Shown: positions 11,601-23,997 of the stretch, in pieces
Position numbering within the stretch: the stretch's first letter is position 1
How the letters are laid out: each line of letters starts with the position of its first letter
NCBI RefSeq assembly: GCF_026151205.1
Contig: NC_087079.1
Span: 8,672,635 to 8,736,634 of the forward strand
Direction: 5' to 3'
Length of the DNA: 64,000 nucleotides
Source of the DNA: Bolinopsis microptera
Lineage: Eukaryota; Ctenophora; Tentaculata; Lobata; Bolinopsidae
The notes under the pieces: generated by a model
What the model saw: the letters and a program-made list of their open reading frames with translations, nothing else
The model's database searches: none
Told to the model about the DNA's origin: nothing
Position numbers and translations under genes: made by a program

Positions 11601-14600
11601 CACCGGACAGAACATTTTTCCACTTCGCTCAACCATGCTAAAGCCAACGTCAACTTTCCACATTTCGTTGAAACAGTGAACAGCGATTTGTTCCTCTGGT
11701 GTGCAAATAGGCCAACCCAATTGTCCATATTTATCCGCATTACAACTTGGACTGAAAAATAATGGTTAGTCCTAAAACCACATTTAAAACGAATAACATC
11801 TAAGTCATGTTCATAAAAAGTTAGACAAATTTGGTATTCAGCATAGTAGTTCGGCAAAATTTTGTAAAAATTTCGTTGAATTTGGCACATTTTTTTCAGC
11901 TCCTGCTGATTTAATCTTTTCGTATCATTTATATGTTTTAGATAATCCCCTCCACATTTTTTCAGTTCAAAAAATTGAGCATCTAAATTTTTCTAATTCA
12001 CTAAATATAGAGTAGTCGAATACAGTTTGAGACAAATAGTACAAAACATTAACATTAACATGTGACCAAATTGTTGATAATGGCTACCGTAGAATGGGGG
12101 AACTTCGCCATGTTTTACAGCTATTTCATGTTATTTAGGAAATACGACACGTGTACTTGAAAAAGTTTATAGCTATATAACTTATGAACAGGATTGGTAC
12201 ATCAAATGTTTTTGTATGAACCACATCAGCCAGGCATAAATAGTCAGCTAGATTGGTGCCACTGAAATCAGGGCGAAGTTACCCTGCAATATGGGGTAAC
12301 TTCGCCATTCTGAAACTATACCATATTCGGTGCTAAGCACCATACCACTCGAAACTCAATTATATTTCCTTGATATACCTGCCAATTTTACTTATCTAGC
12401 CCTAACCTGCGTGTTACAATGGGAAATTTGGTCGCGGGGGTAACATCGCCATGCTGCGGGTAACATCGCCTGGATGAAGTATAAATGTCGCCGAACAGAT
12501 GGGATCAGAAGAGGGTAACTTCGCCACACACAAAATTGAAAACTTTATAATATCAGTTGTGTGCATCATGGCTAACCAAATTCGCCCTTAAATGAACAGG
12601 ACATATTATGCTAATGATGTCACACAGAATTTATTAAGGATATAATTGTAAAATATGGGAAATATGCAATCGGGAAGTTTTAGCCACTTTATTGCATTAT
12701 TTCATGTTGCCTGAGGTAAATTAACATAGTAAACGTTTATTTTTGAATAGGAATACCTTTATAACCATTTGTTCAACACAATACTATAGAAAAACTCGAT
12801 CATCTAACAATTCAAAACAGTAAAATGATTATTTGAAAAATAGTGGCGAAGTTCCCCGACACGCCGATTTTACCCCAATCTACGGTATTTAAATAATTTA
12901 TCATTATGAACATTAGATGAGCTCGGTAAACGTACGTTAATTGCATTTAAAAGTTCGTTGAGTGCGTTTTCCCCAACTTTGGGTATTCATGACTACTACC
13001 TTTTGCTTAGCAATTGCTAGTTTGTCGCCAATTTTGATATATCTCCAACTGTAAAGGTGTCAGACTGCAAAGGTCACAGAAGGTTCCGGTTTCAATTCGG
13101 ATGTTTATCTTTCAATGAGGAACAAATTCTTCTCCAACAAATTTTGTGTAGAATTCATTATTTGATAAATTAATTAGCTAATTAGTGGCTAAAAAATCGG
13201 GGTTAAATTTGTTGCTGAAAATGATCGATTCGGTGACAGTTTTTTCCTTAGCCAGTTCTCAATACCAACATTCGTAGTGATTTTGATTTATTAATAATTA
13301 TTGATTAAGTTGAAATGATTAATTTTAAGGTAAGTTGCCATTGTTAACGCCGACGGTACTGGTACATCTAATAGCGATCGGGGAAAATTGATCAAAATTC
13401 ATGTTGTCTTAATAAAATATGTTTATAATTAGTTACAATGTTATTGCTAATTATAATTGTACTCGTTACCTCATTATGAGCGTATCGTCGTGGTAGCAGA
13501 AGATGTTGGTTATTCCAAACGGAAGATCAGAAATTGGTTTCATTTTCTTGTCAGCTTTGATCTGCTTGCCGTGTCTGAATCCCATAGATCTACAAATCGC
13601 TCCGGCGGCTGGACCGTTAAAGTGGTCGTCACATCCTGCATACCAATCTCCAGAGGATCCATCAGCGTAATTGTGTCTGCCCCTGACCCGACCAGCGTTC
13701 TCCATCTTGCTAAATCCGGAAACCAGCTCAAATTCTATTGTGTACCAATCTTTTGGATCCACACAGTAAGGAAGTTCAAAAGTTCGGTCGCTTCTACACC
13801 AGCCTATGTCACCTTTCCAGGTTTCACTCATCATGTACCCACTGTTACACCTGTATCTTGCTTGGTCGACAATATCGTAAATTTCGTTCTTTATTTCTTC
13901 CACTCGATATCCGTTTAAAATTTTCTCTGGCATGTTGCAGGGCTCAGGGCTGTCAGGTCGCACACAACGAGGCAGATTCTCAGGATCTGGGGTATTATTT
14001 TCTCCATCTATACACTTTCCCCAGCCATATTTTTCCTTGTAATCTTCTTCACTCGCGCTGAATATTTTAGCATTCCTCAGCTCGAATCCAGGATTGCATC
14101 TGTATTCTCCGATGTAAGTATATTCTTGTTCATATTCTGAATTCCATTCCCATTCCCTCATCAAGTATCCGTTTTCGATTACGGAAGGGCAATCGTACAT
14201 CTTTTCACAGCCTGTTGATTGAGATTCACTACGACATTCTAATCTAACGTAAATGTCATCGTAATCCCGAGTTCCGTCCAAGCATTGATACCAACCTCTA
14301 CGACTTCCCTCCCAATTGACATACTCTCCTACAAGTCTTGCATTTTCCAGCTCCTCGGGAAATTGGCACTCTGCCTTGACACATCTAGGCATATCAGATT
14401 GATCGTCCTCAAGAGAACAGGACACCATTCTTTCCCCTTCCATTTCATATCCAGGGTCACATTCGTATTCAGCATACCGACATGGGCTATCCAGATCAGC
14501 ATGTTTTTTTGCGATGTATCCATTTTCTAATTCCCTGAATACACAGGTGTCCCTCACACAGTTTGGTTGTCTGTTGATTGTATTGTCTGTTGTCTTGCAG

Positions 14601-17600
14601 TAAACTTTTGCTATATTACACACATCATCACCACCACCCAAGTTGTCTAACCTGTATCCTTCTTCACAACTATATCGATATGTTGTCGCAATATTGTTAC
14701 AGCCCTCACATAGTTGATTTTCAACCCAATCATTATCACTTATTTTGATTAATCTCCCGTTATCAATATCATGTTGAACCTCACATTCTGGTTCGCACTC
14801 TACACTAGATGGCCATACTGCTTGGCAATTGTTGCATCCATCTTCATAACAGCCTGAGCCATCATCAGCAGCAGCATCATCTGCTGCAGCATCATCTGCT
14901 GATTCACCACCATCAGCATTATTTTTGCAACTTCGACATGAGTCATCACTGCAATGGAGTTTCACATTTCCGTTTTCGCATAAAATATCGGAGATATCAA
15001 GTGTTGTTAATGCTCCGTTTGTAATCCTCAGTCCTCGAGGGATTGATAAGATCATATCTCTCATATGATCCATCATTTCTAGACCTGTTAGCTTGGTCAT
15101 CTCATACATTCCAAATTTACGGAATGCACCCTCAACTGTCTTACTGACTGTATCCATTTGAAATCTTTCCATTTTCCCGACCTGGGAGAAAAGTGGCAGA
15201 TAAAAGCCATTAGCCCATACAGTGTCACTTAAGTATTCAGAAAAATCAAAAGACATAGTGAGACGCTTTTCATCATCAGATAAGTTTTCACAGTTTTGAC
15301 CTTTTTCATCAATCTTATAAATGCCTTCTGTGACAAAACAGGCAACATCTTCCCATTCGAAATCATTCATGATGTCTGACCATGAACGGTCAAAGTCCTT
15401 GCAACTGTGTTCATGGATCTCTGAAAATTCTTCCATGACCAGGCACCCTAGCATTTCCAGGTTATAATCTGTAAAATCATCAAGGGACATATCCTCCAAG
15501 GAAAACTTGTCAGAACAGAAATTTTCAAATCTCTGTTTAACTTCCATAAATTCACAGAGGTACATTTCTATGTTTGCATTTACTTCATACTCTATATCTG
15601 CATCTATGGACGCCCCATAGCCTCCCCACACGCCATCAGAGTTTTTTTCCCTGGTATACCCGCCATTTAAACAACCTTCGGCGCTCTTTGGGACATTATC
15701 GAAAACTGTCACACTCTGATAAAAGCCACATGAGTGGCATCTTGGGAAATTGCTTTCAGAATTTATATCGAACCAAGTGCTGTAAGGGCACTTTTGACAG
15801 TTGCCGGATTTGGTTAGTCGATAACCACTCTCGGAATCGCAGCTCTCTGAACATTTAAATGATCCATCTGAGTCTATTTTTGGATCCGCTCCACATTCAG
15901 AACTGTCTCTGAATTTGTACGAATTTTCTTCCGAGTATTCAAATGATTCTCCGTCGTAGTATTCCACATCCTTTGCTTTATCAAGGTTTGATTCCACAGT
16001 TCCTTGCCCGGCATCATCGTCATAGAAAATCAAATGTATCATTATGGCACATTCTCCAGAAATAAGCGTGTTGCAGGTTGTGAAATGTGCCTCACATTCA
16101 TCACTTTCAAGGCAAGGGAAGGGCCAGTTGTATTGTACAAAATCTCTAAGTCTTGCCTCACCACCAAGACTCATACAGTCTTGAGATTTTCCTACGTATT
16201 GGATAAACACACTTTTTTTCAAAGATGGGGCATTCGTGTTATCTTTTACGCATTTGGTTCCCACTCCTTCCCATTCTGCAGAGCGATAACCATCCTCGCA
16301 ATGTTGGTTTAGGTGAACGTCAACACTCAAGATCTCCTCGTCTTTGACCCTGAGTTGATCGTGATTCATCTTCCACCCAAACTCTTTGAATGTCTCCGCA
16401 TTATTAAGCATGTCGAAGACGATTCTTGTGTAATGGTCAGCAAGAGAAGCATAGTCATTGATCGAGTCTTTGTAAGCTTTGAATTTCAATAAAAAGCCGT
16501 GAGCATGCACTGCAACGTTATTTGGTAGCATAGCCCGAACCTGAAGTTTGCTAAAGTGGTCTTTTTCGTCGTACTCAACAAATGCTTTTGCTTCGTAAAA
16601 GCTGATGCCAGATGCCTCCTTGAGAATATCATTCAAGAAAGACCAGTCACCAGTCATGTCAACTTCTACGGAAACCTCACTTTGAAAAGATCCTTCTCCA
16701 AACATTTCATCAGGATCAACGCAATCGCTTTCTTGTGTAGACCCAACCTGAAAAGTTGTTCCAACGTTGCAATATCCATAACAATATCCCTGCTCCTGGC
16801 CGTCTTCAAATTCGTCTGATGGACATGGAATGCATCTTGACTTTAAACCAAAATCGTCATCGTCTGCGAAATGACCTGCCGAACATGGTTTACAGTGACC
16901 GTTTGTGAAATCCCCTTCCCAGCCATGGCCATCTGGACACTTCATAACATGCTGGAATGGTAGCATCCAGTATTCTTCATCCCAGAAAAATTCGTCTTTA
17001 TCTGTGTCTAAATCTGAAACGTAACTATTTTAAATCCACTCTTTCGTGATTCATTTTGAGCGTTTTGATCATAAAGATTCGAGACTCGAAGTTTTTACCG
17101 AGATCGGCTTCATGGAATTCATTTTCGGTAGTTACACAAGCTTGAACTTAAAGCCGACTTAAGTTACATTTGAACCAATTTTTAAAACTTTAAAGATCCA
17201 TCCAGGTTGGTGAGTGAAAACGTCCGGATTGGTGAGTGAGAATGTCCGGGTTGGTGAGTGAGAATGTCCGGGTTGGTGAGTGAGAATGTCCGGGTTGGTG
17301 AGTGAGAATGTCCGGGTTGGTGAGTGAGAATGTCTGACGTCCCATTATTAGAACCAGGAAAATACATTGGTATCCTGGCCGGGAAATAAAATATTTGACA
17401 CGTGACGACTGACGGCGATTCTGAGAATTGATTGATCAATGTTGGAAGCTGATTGGTTAATGGCTGTCAATTTTCTTTAACATCTACTTTTTCCATAACG
17501 GCTTTTGGGCTACAGCAGTTGTACCTTACTATAACGCGCATCAAGGGGAGAAAGAATTTAGATACAAATTCTGTGTCATAGCGAGGTTCGCGTAATGTGT

Positions 17601-18201
17601 TATATAAGCAAGGTTTGATCTTGGAGGTGCATTATCACATATTATATCGCTTGTAAAACAAGCAGTTCTGAGGAGTTACATGCATACAGGTGCAATGTTT
17701 GGTGCACATATTGCATTCACTTGATGTTCTTATATATTGGAAGATCTCCGTTCGTATTTGTATGATAGGCAGGTTGAGCCAGTGCTATCCTGTTGTGTAT
17801 GTTTGCGTGGGCTACGTGGAACTGAAATGCACGGTTGGGGCCCAGCCGCCCAGTGTCTACTCATAATCCTGAATCCTTATCATTTAATTACCGAATCACA
17901 AATAACACCTCTAAAAATTGTATGCCGTGAAACAATACTGTTATATTATGGCAATATACTATTTGTCTTCCAACGTTGTGAGTTTGGTCTCAATTTGGGC
18001 ACTAGTAGTAGTGGGCTTCTAACGTGGAGATATACAATGTAATGCGCACCAGACAAGAATTTTATTCTTACCTAAGGTGTCTGCGTAGTCTTCAATCCTT
18101 TCAAATATCGCATTCACAGAGTTTTGATCCTCTGCCATATCCTCAGCCTCTTGAGCCATAGTGCACTGTAATAACAGTGCTAAACACAGTGCTCCAAGCA
18201 T
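8623..18201 (-). CDS. Secreted GCC2-like/CCP(sushi)/SRCR protein, distal tandem copy, complete
   Basis: Five minus-strand exons with matching phases: 18072-18201, 13470-17013, 11598-11751, 11268-11400, 8623-8834. Together they give about 1390 aa. Order: signal peptide (MLGALCLALLLQC), acidic linker, Cys-rich GCC2/ephrin-receptor-like module (~70-115), a long unassigned middle with a second Cys-rich module, and a copy-specific Asp/Ala-rich insert (~735-780). Then come five CCP-type repeats (~784-863, 864-924, 925-982, 983-1065, 1066-1133), then an SRCR domain (~1134-1276; CDDHFNGPAAGAICRSMGF, closed by exon 3). A C-terminal region of about 114 aa of unknown fold ends FWEPL. No transmembrane segment is seen, so I infer secretion. 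SRCR and CCP are protein- or ligand-binding modules; the specific partner is unknown. Introns 2 and 4 carry large transposons, yet every exon keeps clean splice sites and an open frame. Confidence 0.92.
8874..10841. mobile_element. Foldback-type DNA element with inverted arrays of GGTGGATA
   Basis: A 1968-bp unit flanked by TA on both sides. Its ends are inverted repeats beginning TGGGCACTTTCAAAAAC, followed in both arms by a CTGTCACGG block. The interior holds repeated TTTGGTGGATA motifs, mostly forward in the left part (near 8947, 9047, 9203, 9346, 9508). They are inverted as TATCCACCA in the right part (near 9736, 9942, 10098, 10309, 10461, 10603, 10631, 10765). No transposase ORF. It lies in intron 4 of the distal CCP/SRCR gene, its end only ~38 bases from the exon 5 acceptor. 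Confidence 0.85.
12087..12885. mobile_element. Foldback/MITE-like element with repeated ACTTCGCC motif
   Basis: A 799-bp unit flanked by TA, with terminal inverted repeats CCGTAGA(A/T)TGGGG. The motif GGGTAACTTCGCCA recurs near 12098, 12292, 12437, 12458 and 12515. It is inverted near 12272 and 12844. No ORF. It lies in intron 2 of the distal CCP/SRCR gene and has the same plan as the elements at 8874 and 19907 but an unrelated motif. Confidence 0.8.
17014..18071 (-). other. Intron 1 of the distal CCP/SRCR gene
   Basis: Donor TTAG|GTAAGA at 18071 and acceptor tttcag at 17014-17019 on the minus strand. It contains the 22-bp minisatellite (17205-17336) and no other recognisable feature. The plus-strand frame at 17737-18042 has no support. 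Confidence 0.85.
17205..17336. repeat. 22-bp minisatellite, six copies
   Basis: Unit GGTTGGTGAGTGAGAATGTC plus CG, repeated six times with few changes in the first and last units. It lies in intron 1 of the distal CCP/SRCR gene. Confidence 0.95.
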
Positions 18202-19906
18202 GCCAGCAAAATTTGTGTGTCCAGAATATCTCTCCGAACTTTCTTGCTAGGAATATTTGAAACTTTCAGGCTTGTATCACTATTTGTAAGCATCATAACT
18301 ACCGACGCTTTACTAATAGTATGAACAACTGTTGGTCCACTAAATAGGAATAATAAGCACAATGAAAACAAGGTGAAAAGTTCGAGGGTTTAGAAATTTT
18401 AAAATAAACTTAAAAGCGTTAAGAGAAATACGCCTGTCTGACCGAATTTTAAAAATGTCTGATACCAATGACCACACGATAAGATGATACCGGGTTCGCC
18501 ACGTCATCTATCAGGAACAAACTAAACTCTCGCAAAAACTCTTCGTTTTGTCTTGATCCACGTTCCTACATATATATATATTATAAGATCCGAGAATTTA
18601 TTACGACTGCCTTAATAACCCAACCGTTGAATGGAATTTTTATTTCGTTCATTTGTCACAACTCAAGACATTCCTTGACATACGTTGCATGCCACTTTTC
18701 GCGCGCAAAACATGTATCAAGACATTCCAATGATAACTGATAAAATTTAGAAATATGACACAAAACTGAAGTATAACACGCAAATTCCTCCGTATTTAGT
18801 GTAAAAGATATAAACAATGTGAATCAGAGGTAAAACGGAACTAGGCTACCATAACCAGTACCAATTCCGATAATCGTAACCGATAATTATCTCCGATAAT
18901 TCGTTTAAAGAAGTTATCTGTTTATCTAGATAAAATATATTTTTATCGGTATAAAAATTCAATAGAAATTATCAAAAAATACTGCCACAATACAGTGAAA
19001 TTTGAAGGAATTTTTAGTGGTTTTGCCTCTCTCTGTTGCCAAGTAATCCAAGAAACAGTCCCAAACGTCTTCTACTATTCTAGTATGATAAAAAAGGGGT
19101 AGTTTAGTTTAGTTTTTCATCATCATCATACATATGGAGTATTGATGAACTGTAGAAATCCAGAGAAGGTTATTGACATTGTTCTCTTGAGGATGGTGCT
19201 GGTATTTTACCTTATAATCATTCTATTTGGAGACAGGCAAGAGAATGTTACTGTTAACAGGAATCAGGAATACCGGCGCGGCATGGCACTCAATTGAATT
19301 CCGGAAGAGTTCAGGGTGATAAATTGTTTTCAGGGGAAGGATCTGTTGCTCCAAATTATCAACAGCTGAGACTGGAGAAGGAATTACAGTTTGCTGATGC
19401 TCTACTGTTCATGTTATCAGGAGAAAGAAAATATTTCGAGAAGAATGTACTGTTTTGAAGAGAATTGGTGCGCTACTGTTCTCGGGATAAGGAAACAAGC
19501 ACTCTACTGTTTTGAAGAGAACTGGTGCTCTACTGTTCTCAGGAGAAGGAACCCGGTGGTCTACTGTTGTGAAGAGAACTGGTGCTCTACTGTTTTCTGA
19601 AGAATGTGCACCCCTGTTCTCAGAATAAGAAAGCGTTAACTGCTGCACTAGTATTTGAAGAGAATTGGTGCACTACTGATTCCCGGAGAAGAAAACTGAT
19701 GAGCTTTAATATCTTCAGAAAAAAGGAAGTGGTGCTGTACAAAATTTACCAGTAAACAGTGATAAAAGTGAACAATTACTTTGATTGAAATTTAGAAAAC
19801 ATTTTGGCTTTTGCCTTCAGCAGAAAATTATCGCTTTTGTCTAGATAAAACCTATATCGTTATTTATGTATCTAGATAAAAAATTGCATACCGATAATGG
19901 ATATAT
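18202..19906. other. Gene-free stretch with diverged inverted GATAA-rich blocks
   Basis: No supported exon. GATAA-rich segments near 18870-18960 (containing tttatctagataaaa) are answered in inverted orientation near 19840-19900 (ttttatctagatac on the opposite strand). This suggests the arms of another decayed foldback element. A 57-bp tandem repeat lies between them. Confidence 0.5.
19385..19735. repeat. Diverged ~57-bp tandem repeat
   Basis: Repeated blocks of the type CTACTGTTTTGAAGAGAA, GGTGCTCTACTGTTCTCAGG, at least four degenerate units. Short frames on both strands follow the repeat period and are not taken as genes. Confidence 0.7.
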
Positions 19907-22756
19907 GGACACGTTCATTGAAGTTTGAGGATATTGGTAAATATTAGTGACCCTACTGAATGGCACGATGATGTAAAATGTGTCACACTATGAAACTATA
20001 TAAACCCTCTAACCCTAAGATAATCGTTTCATCCTCTAGATAAACTTTGTTGCATAACGATATCTTTATCAGACGATAAGATATCGCTTAAATGCGGCCG
20101 GCAGTGGGTTGTAAACTTTGTCACACTATAAAAACGTGACGGAGTTTATATGGACCCCTTGTTACCGTGTTTGACCAAATTTTCGAATTTCCAATTCATA
20201 GAATAGCTGTATATGACTATTATCTACATATTTAGCGACTTTTTGCCTTAAATGGTAGCACCATGTAAACTCCGTCACACATTTAAGAAATTTATATGAG
20301 GGATGTTTATGACATCCTGACAAGAAATGCCGAATAGTCTAGCATTATTTTGTGAGCTGAATGTGTTTGGAATTGTTCACATATTTCATTGTTATAGGCA
20401 AATACAAATACAGAAGGCAGAAATAGGTAAATTTAGTCACATAAATTTGTATGATATCTCAACATGTGTGAAATTGAGTAAATATTAGTATACCAACTTA
20501 AACACCCTATATTACGTACTATGGATCAATTAACTATATTTCAACCATACGCCGGTCATATAAATTATTATATGGCAGTGATATGTTAACATTGGATAAA
20601 TTTCAACACCTGAACAGGGTAAAAATTTGTAAATTTCGTCACAAAAAAAATATTATAACTTTATTTGCTCCGTGTTGGCAAAATAACTAATTTATCGACA
20701 TAGTGAATAGTGATGGTGATAAAGTAACATTATATACTAATTGAGGTATGATTCTTCAAAAAAGGGGCAAGAAATGTAAATTTCGTCACATCAGCCATTG
20801 CATTAGTTAGATAGATTTTCTTTCATATCAACTGCCCTTATTATAGTTGGAATGGATTTATACAGGAAATATAGAAACCCATGCCCATTTTTCATCACAT
20901 TGAAATTATACTGTTGGGGCAGGAAAAGTAAATTTCGTCACATTTCGGTAAATTAGTGATATCAAACTCAACATTGTTAAACTTGAGTTCTGATTTGCTG
21001 AAAAATAACCTACCAATAATTCCTGGAAGAATATTGAATTCTAATCGGGGTATGGTTCTTCAAAATAGGGTCAAGAAATGTAAATTTCGTCACATACGTC
21101 ATTGTAAAATTTAGATACATTTTCTTTCACATCAACAGTCCTAATTACAGTTTGAAATGATTAATTCAGAGATTAAGGAAATATAGAAACCCATGCCCAT
21201 TTTTCATTACATTGAAATTATACTTTTGGGGCAGGAAAAGTGAATTTCGTCACATTTCGGTAACTTAGTATAATTAAACTCAGAATTGTCAAACTTGAGT
21301 TCTGATGATCTGCTGAATAATAACCTACTAATAATTCCTGGAAGAATATTGAATTCTAATCGAGGCATGTTTCTTCAAAATAGGGTCAAGAAATGTAAAT
21401 TTCGCCACATCAGCCATTGCATTAGTTAGATAGATTTTCTTTCATATCAACTGCCCTTATTATTATTGTGACAATTTTTACATCAACTGCCCTTAACTTG
21501 AATCAGCTCTATCCGTGCATCGTCCTTATATACAGTTTTCCCGCCTTCCAAACCAAAATCAGATATAAATGATTTCGGCAATTCACCCAAAATTTTAAAT
21601 TCCATATAATGTGACAGAATTTACATCATTTCCCAATAAGTGCATGTATTTGCTAACTTTTCAAAACAACATATTTTAGGGCTATGATTGGTAGAAGAAC
21701 CATCGAATTATGAGTTGAAAGGGTTTTTAGGACACCTCACAGTAGAAAAGAGGTATCGTATTCTGAGTGTGACAAAGTTTACGAAATATTGCCTTAAAAC
21801 CGTTCGATCCCTGCCCTTTAGCCAAATGTTGTATCATAATTGTTAGAATGACCTAATCTACTATATTTTAAACCAAAAAATGCTAATTGGGCAGCTATGG
21901 TTAACACAGTCACAAAAATGTGACATTTTTTACATTACAGTGCCTAAAAACAATAAATTGTATTTCTGAGCCGTGTATATGGAGGTATGGGTCACGTGGC
22001 TAATGTCCAGAACTTCTGAACACGCTATTTTTTTTGGTTTACCAATATCCTTAAACTTCAACATGAACGTGTCCATTTACGATTTCGTATAATTTTGTGA
22101 CGATGTTTAGTGTTTACATCAACTGCCCTATACTTCAATCAACTGTATCCGTGTATCGTCCTCATATAGAGTTTTCCCGCCTTCCAACCCAAAATCAGAT
22201 ATAAATGATTTCGGAAATTCACCCAGAATTTCAAATTCCATATGATGTGACAGAATTTACATCATTTCCCAATAGCTAAGTGCATGTATTTGTTAACTTT
22301 TCAAAACAACATATTTTAGGGCTATGATTGGCAGAAGAACTATCAAATAATGAGTTAAAAGGGTTTTGAGGACACCTCACAGTACAAAAGAGGTCTCGTA
22401 TTCTGAGTGTGACAAAGTTTACGAAATGTTGCCTTAAAGCCGTTCGATCACTGCCCTTTAGGCCTACATTGTATCATAATTGTTAGATTGACCTAATCTA
22501 CTATCTTTTAGACCAAAAAATGCTAATTGGGCAGCTATGGTAAACAATGTCACAAAAATGTGACATTTTTTACATAATAGTGCCTGAAAGCAATACATTT
22601 TATTTTTGAGCAGTGCATATGGGAGTATGGGTCACGTGGCTAATGTTCAGAACTTATGAACACGCTAGATTAATATATGTTAAAATCAAACCACTATCGT
22701 CAAAAACGCTGTTTTAGAAATTTACCAATTTCCTCAAACTTCAATGAACGTGTCCA
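19907..22756. mobile_element. Large foldback-type DNA element with inverted arrays of TTCGTCACA
   Basis: A 2850-bp unit flanked by TA. Its terminal inverted repeats of about 37 bp begin TGGACACGTTCATTGAAG. The left half repeats TGTAAATTTCGTCACA (near 20111, 20263, 20427, 20635, 20779, 20931, 21084, 21243, 21395). The right half carries the same motif inverted, TGTGACA..TTTACA (near 21609, 21769, 21918, 22245, 22408, 22559). The left half holds ~305-bp tandem units. The right half is itself duplicated (about 21480-22072 and 22110-22756). No transposase. Terminal bases TGG(G/A)CAC(T/G)TTC match the element at 8874, so the two probably belong to one family group. Confidence 0.85.
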
Positions 22757-23997
22757 TATAGTCTAAACGGAACAGAGAAATAATCAATACGTTGCGAAAT
22801 TCGCTATGTTACACGTTCTTTGAAATCGAAACGTCGAATTAAGATCACGTACGGCGTGTGCACTCCTCGTTATTCGTTTGTGCTAATTCGATTCGAGAAA
22901 CTAAAAACAGGGTAACTGTGTAAGCAAACGGCTACTCTGGGTTCATGAAATAGTGCTAAGTATTATTTTCAAAACTATTTTCAAGGAGCGAATAAACGCC
23001 TAATGAAGAACTAATAGAGTGGCATGAAAATATGATTACGCTCTACGCTGCTCATTTCTTTGAGAGGTTAACCCATCTCTTCTTTCATCCAACATCGCTC
23101 AAAACGGCCAATGAGTATAGGAAACGAATTAAATCTTGATAAACAGTTGTTAATCACCATGGTGATTCAAATAATAAAAGATAGCTGTAAAACTCAAATT
23201 AGAAAATGTATCGTGGGGCCAGATTCTAGGGCTAAGGTCGAGAGACTCTAGGGCGGATCCTTCAAAAATAGGACTCCAAGTCTAAGGGCGGGGCGTGGAG
23301 ACATGAAAAATAGGACTCTCTAGAATGGCAACAAAAATTATCATATTTTCGATTGATTTAATTGTTTTTAGTTCACTTAGGTTATCTGTAGCTGTAGAGT
23401 GTAGAAGTTGGAGAATGTGGAGGAGTCAGAAATCAGAATCGAATAATTTTATGCTAAAGCTGTGTGTCCACTTATATTTAAATGCCGCTTGATCAGATCG
23501 TAATATAAAGCTGCAATTTCGGCTGAGCAGATCGTCATAACGACCCTGTCGGATAAGACATTGTCATTGCAACGGCAAGAATAAACCGATTACTATTAGG
23601 CATTGGAAGTCATAATTAGCCTAGCTAGTAAGAACTAATATGGCATTGGAAAAAATACATGGAGCCTGCGAGCCTTGCAAGCAGGGACATTCAAAATGTG
23701 ACGAATCTGGATGGCGTCCATAGTAACATAGATGTGTTGAACTGACTGGCCTATCATGCAAGTCACGCTTATAATTGCATTAACGTGACTGAAGTTATTT
23801 TAAAGAATTTATTAGTCCAGTCCTATATACTAAGCTAGGAAGTTATTGTGTATGTGAATGTAAGGGGACCATTGGGAAGCCTGAAAATCAATATGTCCAA
23901 ATACTCGTTTTTATAATTTATTATGACACATTAACGTCACTTTAGTTATTATTTCGGAATGAAATGTGTTGGTTTTGGGTAGGAAGTAGGTAATTGT
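22757..23997. other. Gene-free stretch upstream of the minisatellite
   Basis: No exon of the cyclase or any other recognisable gene found. A 27-codon frame at 23640-23723 with a C-x2-C-x6-C pattern is mentioned among the findings only. Confidence 0.5.

Noticed and set aside
19391-19648. Frames rich in ENWCSTVL or SENSRAPVLF repeats
   Set aside because: They follow the 57-bp tandem repeat on both strands and are repeat artefacts.
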